Positions 24,631 to 32,880 of a stretch of 64,000 nt of DNA are shown one piece after another; the first letter of the stretch is position 1; each line of letters starts with the position of its first letter. The notes below the pieces were generated by a model. It did not search any database, was not told the origin of the DNA, and worked only from the letters and a program-made list of their open reading frames with translations. The stretch covers positions 1 through 64,000 of the forward strand of contig NZ_WWDL01000019.1 of NCBI RefSeq assembly GCF_009848505.1. The letters are read 5' to 3'. The position numbers were made by a program, and so were the translations under genes. Origin of the DNA: Muricoccus harenae. GTDB lineage: Bacteria; Pseudomonadota; Alphaproteobacteria; Acetobacterales; Acetobacteraceae.

Positions 24631-25041
24631 ATGAGGGATCTGAACCAGGTTTTCGAGGAACTCGGGCGATCGACCTTTAGGCGCCGCTTCCTGCTCAGCG
24701 GCCGAGACGCGGACTACCTGCGCGGGAGCGGGAGAGACGTGGTCCTGTCACACGCCAGAGGCTTTGTGGCGAAGCGGCTCGCGCCCGCAGTACCCGTTCG
24801 GGACGGAAAGCAAACGCCAATGCGCGGGCACCCAGTCTTCGTGGCGCAGCACGCAACCGCTACCTGCTGCCGCGGGTGCCTCGCCAAGTGGCACGGCATT
24901 TCGGCCGGACGAGAGCTGTCGGAGGCGGAGCAAGAACACGTTGTCTCGGCACTGGCTCGCTGGCTGGAAGCCCAGCCCTCCATGGCAGCCGCCCAGACCG
25001 GATTGCCCTTTCTGGACGCCGAGCGGCCTTCTGAGCCCTGA
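24631..25041 (+). CDS. DUF4186 family protein
   Basis: About 136 residues. Seen: FEELGRSTFRRRFLLSGRDA, then GFVAKRLAPAVPVRDGKQTP, MRGHPVFVAQHATATCCRGC and LAKWHGISAGRELSEAEQEH. This block, with two adjacent Cys plus a third (CCRGC), two nearby His and the WHGI motif, is the DUF4186 signature. The Cys/His cluster suggests metal or nucleotide handling, but the family has no assigned function known to me. The ATG at 24631 has GAGGTGG at good distance; 24613 is an in-frame alternative. It is alone on the plus strand, followed by a repeat copy. Confidence 0.8.
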   Translation: MRDLNQVFEELGRSTFRRRFLLSGRDADYLRGSGRDVVLSHARGFVAKRLAPAVPVRDGKQTPMRGHPVFVAQHATATCCRGCLAKWHGISAGRELSEAEQEHVVSALARWLEAQPSMAAAQTGLPFLDAERPSEP

Positions 25042-25078
25042 AGCGGACCATCGAGCCGATAAGGGAACAGCCAGGTTC

Positions 25079-25101
25079 GGCCGAGAGCGGAACGGCAGCT
25101 C
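25079..25101 (+). repeat. Dispersed intergenic repeat, copy 4
   Basis: GGCCGAGAGCGGAACGGCAG with CTC following, 37 bases after the DUF4186 gene. AAGCGGACC at 25041 just before it looks like a related half-site. Confidence 0.5.
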
Positions 25102-25161
25102 TCGAGCGCCCAAGACGGCGAAGCGGACGCGGGGAGTTCAGGTGCGTCCGGCAACTCCGCG

Positions 25162-25854
25162 CTAGGCGGTGGGATGGGCGCTTCGGATCGCGGCATCCGC
25201 CGCCCCGACGTCCAGCTCTGCCTTCCGAAGCGAGAATACTGCCGTGTAGAGGGTCGGGTCTTCGCCATCGGTGCTGAGCGGGGCAAGGGCCTCCCGGTGC
25301 CCAGAAAGCGCGTGGCGCAGCGCGGCGGGTGCCGCGGCCTCGATCAGGAGAAGGCCGGGGAAGCCCCCATCCCCGCCGCGCAACGCCTTCTCGCTCGTCG
25401 GGACGTCGGAACCCTCCCGGTCGACCTCGAGCAGGCGAGCGGCGCAGACCCGGTCCTCCGCCGCCAGGGCCTCCAGCAGGGGTTCCGTGTCCACAGCCGG
25501 CCGGCTGAGGCGAAGCGGCAGAAGGTGCGCGCCACCGCCAGTTCCGCGCACGGCACGCACCCATCCGCCGCCACGGGCAAAATTTTGCAGCGTCGGCATG
25601 ATCCGTTGCGACCAGGGCGTCGGTGCGTTCAGTCGCTCCAGGTAGGCGGGGCTGGTGAGCACCGAGGGCGCCGCGAGGTCGTAGAGGATGAGATAGCGGC
25701 ACACCTCCGGCAGATCGGCGCGGAACACGCGCACCGCTTCGAAGCCAGGGATTCCCACCCGCTCCGCCGTGTGCTCGCGTGTCAGCCAGTGCAAGTAGTC
25801 CGTCTCCTGCTCCGGCGTCACGTCGCTCCAGATCGCAAGCATCGCGCTGGTCAT
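25162..25854 (-). CDS. Hypothetical protein, last gene of Bug/dehydroquinase-like operon
   Basis: 230 residues with no signal peptide. Seen: SDVTPEQETDYLHWLTREHT, then PGFEAVRVFRADLPEVCRYL and ILYDLAAPSVLTSPAYLERL. This pattern, with a WYxxEH-like motif, occurs in small ferredoxin-like alpha/beta-barrel proteins found beside catabolic genes; a second, weaker copy seems to fill residues 110-225. I cannot assign an activity. It starts 22 bases after the Bug gene on the same strand, so the two are almost certainly co-transcribed, and it may act on the compound the receptor binds. Confidence 0.6.
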   Translation of the reverse strand: MTSAMLAIWSDVTPEQETDYLHWLTREHTAERVGIPGFEAVRVFRADLPEVCRYLILYDLAAPSVLTSPAYLERLNAPTPWSQRIMPTLQNFARGGGWVRAVRGTGGGAHLLPLRLSRPAVDTEPLLEALAAEDRVCAARLLEVDREGSDVPTSEKALRGGDGGFPGLLLIEAAAPAALRHALSGHREALAPLSTDGEDPTLYTAVFSLRKAELDVGAADAAIRSAHPTA

Positions 25855-25876
25855 GAAGCGTTCCTAGCCCTGCCGC

Positions 25877-26899
25877 CTATTCCATTTTGATGTTGCGGCG
25901 GCGGATCAAGTCGCCCCAGCGCCGGGCTTCTTCCGCCTGGTAGAGCGGAAAGGCCTCTGACGTGCCGGCGTAGATGTCAATCGAGGCGGCATCGAGCCGT
26001 GACTTGACCTCTGGCATGACGAGGATCTCGCGGGTGGCTACCGAGAGTTGCGCCACGATCGCCGGCGGCGTGCCGGCGGGCGCGAAGAAGCCGAAGTCGT
26101 TGGTGGCGCGGTAGCCTGTCAGGCCACACTCGGCGAGGGTCGGCACCTCGGGCATCTGGGGACTGCGCCCGACGCTCGTCACAGCGAGCGCGCGCAGGGC
26201 GCCGGACTGGATGTGGGGAATGGCCGTTACGGTGTCTATGAAGCCCATATTCGTCTCGCGCCCGATCACCGCCTGCACCTGCAGCCCGCCGGAGCGGTAG
26301 GCGACGTGCAGCATCTCCGCGCGGGACATGTCGAGCATCAGCTCGGGCGCGAGATGGGCGATCGTGCCGGCACCGGCCGAGGCGTAGGTGAGCTTGCCCG
26401 GCTGCGCCTTCGCCGCCCCGATCAGATCGGCATAGGTGTTGATGCCGCTGGAGGAGTGGACGCAGACAAACATGGCGTTGCCGGCCAACAGGCTGATAGG
26501 CGCGAAGTCCTTGTCGCTGTCATAGGGCAGCTTTTCAAACAGGAACGGCGCGAGGGCGAAGGTGCCCGTGGGCGAGACGCCGAGGGTGTAGCCGTCCGGC
26601 CTCGCGCGGGCGACCGCCCCGTGGCCCACTGTGCCGCTGCCGCCGGCGCGGTTCTCCACCACGAAATTGCCGTTCAGCTTGGTCGAGAGGTGCTGCGCCA
26701 ACAGGCGCGCCACGAAGTCGGTCGAGCCGCCCGGCGCGAAGGGGACGATGATCGCGACCGCCCGGTTCGGATATCCCTGGGCCTGAGCCCGGGCATCGCC
26801 TTTCCCGACCAGCGGCAGGGCGCTGATACCGCCCATGCCCGCCAGCAGAGCGCGGCGGCGCAGGGTCATCGTCTTCGCGCCATTCGAGTCCTCTTGCAT
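25877..26899 (-). CDS. Bug/TctC-type periplasmic solute receptor (2)
   Basis: 340 residues from the ATG at 26899, which has GAGGGAGAGAGACG upstream. Seen: twin-arginine-like leader (TLRRRALLAGMGGISALPLV) ending at ARAQA, then YPNRAVAIIVPFAPGGSTDF, ENRAGGSGTVGHGAVARARP, PYDSDKDFAPISLLAG and HVAYRSGGLQVQAVIGRE. All major Bug motifs are present, although the usual YRGGxPA is changed to YRSGGLQ. It lies between the dehydroquinase-like gene (70 bases upstream) and the 230-residue gene, so its ligand is probably the substrate of that operon, perhaps an alicyclic or aromatic acid. No TctAB genes are adjacent. Confidence 0.88.
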   Translation of the reverse strand: MQEDSNGAKTMTLRRRALLAGMGGISALPLVGKGDARAQAQGYPNRAVAIIVPFAPGGSTDFVARLLAQHLSTKLNGNFVVENRAGGSGTVGHGAVARARPDGYTLGVSPTGTFALAPFLFEKLPYDSDKDFAPISLLAGNAMFVCVHSSSGINTYADLIGAAKAQPGKLTYASAGAGTIAHLAPELMLDMSRAEMLHVAYRSGGLQVQAVIGRETNMGFIDTVTAIPHIQSGALRALAVTSVGRSPQMPEVPTLAECGLTGYRATNDFGFFAPAGTPPAIVAQLSVATREILVMPEVKSRLDAASIDIYAGTSEAFPLYQAEEARRWGDLIRRRNIKME

Positions 26900-26969
26900 C
26901 GTCTCTCTCCCTCTCGTTGTTCGTTGGTGTTCGTGTGGGCGCGCCGGGTGGCACCGGGCGGCCGGGCCT

Positions 26970-27404
26970 TCAGTCGAGCAGGTCGCGCATGGAGCGGATG
27001 GCCGTGGCGTAGCCGCGGGCGCCGAGCCCCGCGATAACGGCCGTGGCCACTGTGGAGACGAGCGAGCGGTGGTAGATCGCCTCCCGCCGATGAATGTTCG
27101 AGATGTGCAGCTCAATGATCGGACGACCGAACATCTTCAGGGCATCCAGCACCGGGATGGAGGTGAAGGTCAGCCCGGCCGGGTTGATGATGATGCCCGC
27201 GGCGTTGCCATCGGTGGCCTCGTGGATCCAGTCCACGAGTTGGCCTTCCCAGTTGGTCTGGCGGAAGACGATAGGTATGTCGCCAGCGGCCTCCCGGCAC
27301 ATGGCCTCGACCTCGGCCAAGGTCGTGCGGCCGTAGATCTCCGGCTCGCGCTTGCCCAGCCGGTTAAGGTTAGGGCCGTTGAGGACGTGGATTAGTGCGC
27401 TCAA
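26970..27404 (-). CDS. Type II 3-dehydroquinate dehydratase-like protein with altered active site
   Basis: 144 residues from a TTG at 27404 (GGCGGAG upstream), the normal length for type II dehydroquinases. Seen: LIHVLNGPNLNRLGKREPEI gives Arg19 and, just after, Tyr24; IIINPAGLTFTSIPVLDALK gives Asn74 and Asp87; IELHISNIHRREAIYHRS gives Glu98 and His100. Known: the family uses Arg19, Tyr24, Asn75, His81, Asp88, Glu99, His101 and Arg112 (M. tuberculosis numbering). Here the position of His81 is Phe80 and that of Arg112 is Tyr111. The lid residues are kept, so a related alicyclic substrate or another reaction is plausible; shikimate synthesis is less likely. First gene of a three-gene operon, divergent from the GntR gene. 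Confidence 0.75.
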   Translation of the reverse strand: MSALIHVLNGPNLNRLGKREPEIYGRTTLAEVEAMCREAAGDIPIVFRQTNWEGQLVDWIHEATDGNAAGIIINPAGLTFTSIPVLDALKMFGRPIIELHISNIHRREAIYHRSLVSTVATAVIAGLGARGYATAIRSMRDLLD

Positions 27405-27654
27405 GGCAGGAACTCCGCCACTTTGGTGTGGAGCCCGACACTCGCGCCAGCGCGGCCGATCCGGCCGCACGCCCCTCTTTTCGTGTCCTGCAAGCCTCAT
27501 CCCCCGGCCGACACGCTCTCGCAGCGCTCGGTACAGGGTCGTCCTAACGTCAGAGAAAAACGAGTGCAACGCCCGATTCGGAAATCATCTGACAAAATGG
27601 AAAAAACCAGACGGGGTGAGGTTTGGCGCCGACGGTGTTCTGAGGCACCATGAT

Positions 27655-28497
27655 GTGCAAGTGGAGGCGCTCTCAGCGGTGTACGGGACTTCGGCTTCAG
27701 ACGGCGGAACGATCGGGGAGGCGGCCTACGGCCGGATCCGCGCCGACATCGTGTTCGGGCGCCTAGCGCCCGGGCAGAAGCTGGGTCTCGACCGGATGCG
27801 GGAGACATATGGCGCGGGGATAAGCACGCTGCGCGAGCTGCTGAGCCGGCTCGCCTCGGAGGGGCTCATCGTCGCCGAGGGCCAGAGAGGGTTCGAGGTA
27901 GCGCCGGTTTCGGACGACGACTTTCGGGAGGTCACCTCGTTGCGGCTCCTGTTGGAGGCGCACGCGATGGAGGAATCCTTCGCCGCCGGCGGGCTGGACT
28001 GGGAAGGCGGGGTGGTGGCCGCGCATCACAAGCTTGCCGCGCTCGAGCACCGACTCCTCGCGCGGGAAGATGTCGATCTGGAGGTTTGGAAGCGCTACGA
28101 CTGGGAGTTCCACCGCGCGCTGATCGCGGCTTGCGGCTCAAAGCTGCTGCTGCAGACGCACGCGGCCATCTACGACCGGTACCTGCGCTACCAGATGGTG
28201 GCGGTGGTGTTCCGCGGCGAGGCGGCGGCCGAGGAGCATCGGCGCCTGCTGGACAGTGCGCTCGCACGTGACAGCGCCGCTGGCCGGCAGGCCCTGGCCG
28301 AACATCTCGGCAACTGCGTCCGCCATGTGCTCGAGACCGGCGCGCTCGGGCGATTCGGCAGTGAGGCCCGGCGCAGCCCGGCCGATGCCGTCCCCCCTGC
28401 GGGCCCCCGCATTACGCGCGGCGAAAGGGGCGGGAGCAGGACCTCCGCGAGGCCCGACGCTACTGGTCGCTCGCGAGCTCCGCCATCGGGCGGCTGA
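27655..28497 (+). CDS. GntR-family regulator, FCD subfamily
   Basis: About 280 residues from GTG 27655 (CTGAGG upstream); the exact start is uncertain. Seen: residues 20-85 form the winged helix (AAYGRIRADIVFGRLAPGQK, then TLRELLSRLASEGLIVAEGQ). Residues 90-225 form the all-helical FCD effector domain with RLLLEAHAMEESFAAGG, YDWEFHRALIAACGS and the metal-site His residues including AAAEEH and LAEHLGNCVRHVLE. Known: FCD regulators respond to carboxylates and usually repress neighbouring catabolic genes. It is divergent from the Bug operon, its likely target. Odd: the last 45 residues are a Pro/Arg-rich tail (RRSPADAVPPAGPRITRGER) not usual in the family, perhaps from a mutated stop. Confidence 0.82.
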   Translation: MQVEALSAVYGTSASDGGTIGEAAYGRIRADIVFGRLAPGQKLGLDRMRETYGAGISTLRELLSRLASEGLIVAEGQRGFEVAPVSDDDFREVTSLRLLLEAHAMEESFAAGGLDWEGGVVAAHHKLAALEHRLLAREDVDLEVWKRYDWEFHRALIAACGSKLLLQTHAAIYDRYLRYQMVAVVFRGEAAAEEHRRLLDSALARDSAAGRQALAEHLGNCVRHVLETGALGRFGSEARRSPADAVPPAGPRITRGERGGSRTSARPDATGRSRAPPSGG

Positions 28498-28750
28498 TGA
28501 CCAAGTAATTGGGGGCGGTCCAGAACGCCGAGCCCTCGTCGTGTTCGATGTCGTGCCGCCGCAGGTGGAGTCCAGGCTGACGCCGCTCGGCCGGTAGTCC
28601 ATGGATCTGCTCATCGTCGATGTCCGCTATCGGGCACCGGGCAAGTGTTCGCCGGTAACCGCTGTGGGCGCGTTCCAGCCTGAAGAGCCATCTTGGGCGG
28701 CTCGGGACAGGGCGCTGCCCCGAGCCGTTCGGAGCGTCCCGCTCAGGTGC

Positions 28751-29392
28751 TCAGATCTCGATGGCTTCCGACAGGGTGAGGGCATCCTCGGCATCAACCC
28801 CCAGGTACCGCACCGTGCTCTCCAGCTTGGCATGGCCGAGCAGGATCTGCACGGCTCGCAGATTGCCGGTTCGCTTGTAGATGAGAGCGACCTTGGTCCG
28901 GCGCAGGCTGTGGGTGCCATAGGCTGACCGGCCCAGCCCGATAGCCTCAACCCATCCACCAACGAGGCGGGCATACTGGCGGGTGCTGAGGTGCTGGCCT
29001 CTCCTGGATCGGCTCGGGAACACAAAGTCGTCCAGCGTGCCGCCACGGAGTGCCAACCATGCCAGCACGCTGTCGCGGGTCTGGCCGGTGAGTTCAAACT
29101 GCACCGGCTGCTCGGTCTTCCGCTGGATGACGGTCGCGCGGTGACGCGCTGTGCCGTTCACGACCAGTTGGCCGATGGTTAGGCGGACCAGGTCGCAGCC
29201 CCTGAGCTTGCTGTCGATCGCCAGATCGAACAGGGCCAGGTCGCGAAGCCGCTGTTCCCGCTGGAGGTGAAAGCGGATCGCCCAGACCTGCTTGGGCTTG
29301 AGGGGCGGCTTGGGACCGACGAAGCGCCCCTTGTTCCAGGGCATGACGGGCCGCGTATGTGGCAGCGGAACACCCGAAGGATCGCGTTTCAT
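28751..29392 (-). CDS. Minimal tyrosine recombinase/integrase
   Basis: 213 residues, about half the size of a phage integrase. Seen: MKRDPSGVPLPHTRPVMPWN at the start, then Arg64 in IDSKLRGCDLV, Lys92 in QRKTEQP, His161 and Arg164 in GTHSLRRTK, His187 in LLGHAKL and Tyr197 in TVRYLGV. All six catalytic residues are present, so it should be active, but it lacks the usual separate core-binding domain. Known: this short family is scattered and abundant in alphaproteobacteria, apparently without its own mobile element; its job is unclear. The ribosome binding site AGGAGG (29399-29404 on the minus strand) partly lies in a hairpin arm. No attachment repeats were found. Confidence 0.88.
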   Translation of the reverse strand: MKRDPSGVPLPHTRPVMPWNKGRFVGPKPPLKPKQVWAIRFHLQREQRLRDLALFDLAIDSKLRGCDLVRLTIGQLVVNGTARHRATVIQRKTEQPVQFELTGQTRDSVLAWLALRGGTLDDFVFPSRSRRGQHLSTRQYARLVGGWVEAIGLGRSAYGTHSLRRTKVALIYKRTGNLRAVQILLGHAKLESTVRYLGVDAEDALTLSEAIEI

Positions 29393-29400
29393 AGCATGCC

Positions 29401-29429
29401 TCCTGAGCCGCGGGATTGCGGCTCAGGAA
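29401..29429 (-). promoter_or_regulatory. Hairpin overlapping the recombinase ribosome binding site
   Basis: A perfect 11-bp inverted repeat (TCCTGAGCCGC with GCGGCTCAGGA, 6-base loop) lies directly before the recombinase gene. In its mRNA the right arm includes AGGA of the AGGAGG ribosome binding site, so folding would hide the site. Confidence 0.55.
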
Positions 29430-29452
29430 AGGAGACCGCGGTGAGGCTGGAT

Positions 29453-29476
29453 GGCCGGGAGCGGACCGACCGCTCC
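29453..29476 (+). repeat. Dispersed intergenic repeat, copy 5
   Basis: GGCCGGGAGCGGACCGACCG with CTCC following, just behind the hairpin upstream of the recombinase gene. Confidence 0.6.
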
Positions 29477-29659
29477 TGAACAACGATGAGAAGAAGAGGT
29501 CGTGCAGCAGGTTATTGCTGAGCCGCGGCTTCCGGTCCAACGGCCCCGATCTGCCCGGCAGCGGCCGATTTTGCTCGTTCCTTCATGATTTGCGCCGGGA
29601 CCCGTGCAAGGCTGCGGGCGGGAGGTCCAGCGTGGACCGACGATCACCGGGAGCCAAAT

Positions 29660-30472
29660 GTGACAACCTCCTCGACCTTCACCGCAACGGACGGAGACGC
29701 CTACGAACTGCAAATGGGGCGCTGGAGCCTGCGGCTCGCAGAGCCCTTCTTGGACTTCGCCGGTCCAGTCGGCGCAGACGAGCAGGTGATGGATCTGGGC
29801 TGCGGCACTGGCAGCCTGTCGCTCGTGCTGGCCAGTCGGACGGCGGCGAGCCGGATCCAGGGTGTCGACATCTCCGCGGCCTATGTCGATTATGCCCGAC
29901 ACCGGACGAACGATCCTCGCATTGAGTTCCGGGTGGGCGATGCCTGCGCGCTGCCTTTCTCAGCAGCCAGCTTCGACCGGGTGCTGTCGCTGCTCATGCT
30001 GCACTTCGTGCCCGATTCCACCGCCGCGGTTGCCGAGATGCGCCGGGTTGCGCGTCCCGGAGCGGTGATAGCGGCTGCGGTCTGGGACGCGCGGGGCGGC
30101 TTCGTCGCACAACGGCTGTTCCTCGACACGGCCGCCGCCCTCGACCCCCAAGCCGCTGCCTTGCGCGCCCAAAACTGCACCCGCCCGATGACGCGCCCTG
30201 GGGAACTCGGCACCGCTTGGCGCGCCCTCGGGTTGCGGAACATCCACGAAACCGCGCTCACTATCCGCATGGAGTACGCGAATTTCGAGGACTTCTGGGG
30301 ACCCTATCTTGGTCGGCAAGGGCCAGCCGCGGGCTATGTGGCCGGTCTGGCCTTCGACGCGCTGGACAGGCTGCGCGAGTATGTCCGCAGCGCCTACCTC
30401 GACGGCGAGCCCGACGGCCCTCGCTCCTACGCCGCGACGGCATGGGCGGTGCGTGGCACGGTCCCTGAATGA
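29660..30472 (+). CDS. SAM-dependent class I methyltransferase
   Basis: 270 residues from a GTG with GGGAG eight bases upstream. Seen: DEQVMDLGCGTGSLSLVLAS is the glycine-rich SAM loop (about residues 42-61); GVDISAAYVDYARHRTNDPR holds the acidic ribose-binding residue; FRVGDACALPFSAASFDRVL is the adenine and post-IV region; MRRVARPGAVIAAAVWD completes the UbiE/BioC-like core. The C-terminal third (YANFEDFWGPYLGRQGPAAG) resembles small-molecule methyltransferases that follow the pattern of TAM or ubiE types. The substrate is unknown. It is convergent with the LysR gene and not in an obvious operon. Confidence 0.85.
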   Translation: MTTSSTFTATDGDAYELQMGRWSLRLAEPFLDFAGPVGADEQVMDLGCGTGSLSLVLASRTAASRIQGVDISAAYVDYARHRTNDPRIEFRVGDACALPFSAASFDRVLSLLMLHFVPDSTAAVAEMRRVARPGAVIAAAVWDARGGFVAQRLFLDTAAALDPQAAALRAQNCTRPMTRPGELGTAWRALGLRNIHETALTIRMEYANFEDFWGPYLGRQGPAAGYVAGLAFDALDRLREYVRSAYLDGEPDGPRSYAATAWAVRGTVPE

Positions 30473-30527
30473 AGCACCCGCTTTGGTTCAGATCGGCCAA
30501 GCTTCGGGTATTCGGGCTAGGACTGCA

Positions 30528-31430
30528 TCAGGGCCTTGCCAAGCGCCGACGTAGCCAGGGTGTGGCGAATTCCACAAAGGCGCGGATCTTTGGCGCCACC
30601 CGTCGCGCATGAGGATAGACAATCTGGACCGGCACCGGCGCGGGGGCGAAACGCTCCAGCACCGGGACCAGGCGCCCCTCGGCCTGCGCAGGGGCGACCA
30701 TGTAGGACCAGGCGATTGCAATGCCCTCGTCATGCTCCGCCGCCGAAAGAGCCGCGGGCGCGTCGTTCACTGTCAGCCGCGGCGCGAGCAAGATCGCGGC
30801 AGGCCGCCCGTCGTCCGCGACGTGCCGCCACTCGCGACCGGGCATCAGCTCGGTGTGGGCGATCACGTCGTGTTCCTTGAGATCCTCCGGTCGCAAGGGC
30901 GTACCGCGCCGCTCCAAATAGCCTGGCGAGGCGACGAGGATCCGGCGTACCTCGCCGACGCGACGTGCCACAAGAGAACTGTCCGGCATCGCGGCGATCC
31001 TCAGGGCGACATCGATGCCTTCCTCGACCAGGTTCGCCACCCGATTAAGCAACAGCACAGACGCTGTGACCCTAGGCTCGTCTCGCAGGAAATCCATGAC
31101 TAACGGTAGGCCGTGCATCCGCCCAAAGGGTACAGGGCAAGTGACCGTGACGTGCCCTACGGGTGCCACAGCCTCGCCGATCACCTCTTGCTCGGCGAGC
31201 GCGATCTCGCCGAGCAGGCGGCGCGCATTGTCCAGGTAGCGCGCTCCGGCCTCGGTGAGACTCAGCCGCCGTGTGGTGCGGTTCAGCAGCTGCGTCCCGA
31301 GACGATCCTCCAGCGCGGCGACGGTGCGCGTCACGGCAGGGGGCGACATTCGCAAGCGGGCACCGGCCGCAGCGAAGCTACTGGCCTCGGCGACTGCGAC
31401 AAAAACCTCCATAGCGCGCATGCGGTCCAA
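30528..31430 (-). CDS. LysR-family transcriptional regulator
   Basis: 300 residues. Seen: MDRMRAMEVFVAVAEASSFA and GARLRMSPPAVTRTVAALED, then LGTQLLNRTTRRLSLTEAG, the N-terminal winged helix of the CrgA/AaeR-like branch; from residue 90 the periplasmic-binding-protein-like effector domain (VTVTCPVPFGRMHGLPLVMD, then DVALRIAAMPDSSLVARRVG). It is divergent from the third Bug receptor gene, whose start is 130 bases away. Bug genes are often controlled by adjacent LysR proteins, so that receptor is the probable target. No effector can be assigned. Confidence 0.9.
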   Translation of the reverse strand: MDRMRAMEVFVAVAEASSFAAAGARLRMSPPAVTRTVAALEDRLGTQLLNRTTRRLSLTEAGARYLDNARRLLGEIALAEQEVIGEAVAPVGHVTVTCPVPFGRMHGLPLVMDFLRDEPRVTASVLLLNRVANLVEEGIDVALRIAAMPDSSLVARRVGEVRRILVASPGYLERRGTPLRPEDLKEHDVIAHTELMPGREWRHVADDGRPAAILLAPRLTVNDAPAALSAAEHDEGIAIAWSYMVAPAQAEGRLVPVLERFAPAPVPVQIVYPHARRVAPKIRAFVEFATPWLRRRLARP

Positions 31431-31560
31431 GATCGTTCTTCCGATCGCTGCAACAGTCTATTCCACCGAATCCGTATTCTGCCACACGCGACGTGCCGGG
31501 CAGGATCCAGACGCCTAGACGGCCATCCAGGTTACGGCCAAGCTCCAAAGGAGGACGCCT

Positions 31561-32559
31561 GTGTGCTCCCTCGACCGTCGCACGGTACTCGCGCTAGGCA
31601 TCGCGGGGGTTGATCGCACCCCGCGGTCCGTTCAAGCGCAGGAGACGGCAGTCTATCCCACCCGGCCGGTGCGGCTGCTGGTGGGCTTCGCGCCGGGCGG
31701 GTCGCTCGATGTCGTGGCGCGAATGCTAGCCGAGCCCCTCACCCAGCGCCTCGGCCAGCCCTTCCTCGTAGAGAACCGGCTCGGCGCGACCGGCAACCTC
31801 GCGGCCGAGGCGGTTGTTCGCGCCTTACCGCCCGACGGGCACCTGTTGCTGATGGGTAACCCCCAGAACCTCACGGTCAACGCCGCACTCCAGCGCAACC
31901 TGCCCTTTGACCCAGCCCGCGACCTCGTGCCCGTGGCGCAAGTCGCCACAGTGCCCTACGTGGTCGTCGTTCCCGCCAATCTGCCAGCGCGCTCCTTCGC
32001 CGACCTTATTGCGCTCGCGCGGGCGCGTCCGGGCCAGCTCAATGCCGGGACGCCGGGGATCGCCTCGCTGCAGCACCTGGCCCTGGAGCTGATCAAGCTG
32101 CGCTCCGGCGGGTTGGATATGACGCACATCCCTTTCCGGGGTGGATCGGAGGTCAACCGCGAACTGCTCGGGGGGAGGCTGCAGGTCGGCATCGACACGC
32201 TGGTGAGCTTCGGGCCGGGAATCGACAGTGGCGGTCTCCGCCCGCTCGCGACGCTCCATGCGGACCGCCTTCCGACGCACCCCGCTCTGCCCGCCGTTGC
32301 CGAGACGCCGGGCTTCGAAGATATCGAGGTCTCGGGGTTCATCGGCTTCGCGGGTCCCGCAGGCATGCCGCGGCCCGCCATCACACGCCTCGAAGCCGCA
32401 GCCCTCAGGGCTGTCAGCGAGACGGACCTGCCCGCGCGCTTCGCCTCGCAGGGCGTGCTGGCGCAACCGGCCGGGGCCGAGCCGTTCGGCGCGATGCTCG
32501 CGCGCGATCGCGATAAGTGGGCGCGCGTCGTGCGGCAGGCCGCCATTACTCTGGGCTAG
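31561..32559 (+). CDS. Bug/TctC-type periplasmic solute receptor (3)
   Basis: 332 residues. Seen: signal region MCSLDRRTVLALGIAGVDRT ending near VQAQE, then YPTRPVRLLVGFAPGGSLDV, ENRLGATGNLAAEAVVRALP, PFDPARDLVPVAQVATVPY, THIPFRGGSEVNRELLGGRL and PGFEDIEVSGFIGFAGPAGM. All receptor landmarks are there. AAAGGAGGACGCCT lies just before the GTG start. Divergent from the LysR gene; no permease genes adjoin, though a major-facilitator permease follows on the other strand after a terminator. Confidence 0.9.
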   Translation: MCSLDRRTVLALGIAGVDRTPRSVQAQETAVYPTRPVRLLVGFAPGGSLDVVARMLAEPLTQRLGQPFLVENRLGATGNLAAEAVVRALPPDGHLLLMGNPQNLTVNAALQRNLPFDPARDLVPVAQVATVPYVVVVPANLPARSFADLIALARARPGQLNAGTPGIASLQHLALELIKLRSGGLDMTHIPFRGGSEVNRELLGGRLQVGIDTLVSFGPGIDSGGLRPLATLHADRLPTHPALPAVAETPGFEDIEVSGFIGFAGPAGMPRPAITRLEAAALRAVSETDLPARFASQGVLAQPAGAEPFGAMLARDRDKWARVVRQAAITLG

Positions 32560-32742
32560 CACGCTGGTTCGGGACATTGGGTGGGCTCACGGCAGCCACG
32601 ACGGCCGTTCGCTGGTCGCAGGCTGCCGTCCCGGCTTGGTTCGCATCCATAAGCAGCGCGGAGCAACAGGATGTCCGCTTGCGGGTATGTAGGCAGCAGT
32701 GTTGGACGTCCGAGATGGGCGCTAAGCCGAACGAGCAGAGCT

Positions 32743-32767
32743 GGCCGAAAATGGAAGGACCGCTTCC
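32743..32767 (+). repeat. Dispersed intergenic repeat, copy 6
   Basis: GGCCGAAAATGGAAGGACCG with CTTCC following. GTCCGCTTGCGGG at 32673-32685 lies 57 bases before it; together they may represent a full-length unit of about 95 bases. Confidence 0.5.
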
Positions 32768-32840
32768 GCGCAGCGAGCAAGAAAAGCCGACATCCGTGCG
32801 GCCTGCCTCTTGTCAGTACAGTGCCATGGCACGGTTGAGC

Positions 32841-32880
32841 AAAAAGCCCCCGCTGGTGCTTCCGGGCGCCGGGGGGGCCT
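32841..32880 (-). terminator. Intrinsic terminator after the MFS gene
   Basis: On the minus strand GCCCCCC pairs with GGGGGCT around a long loop and is followed by TTTTT. It begins right at the end of the MFS gene. Confidence 0.7.
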
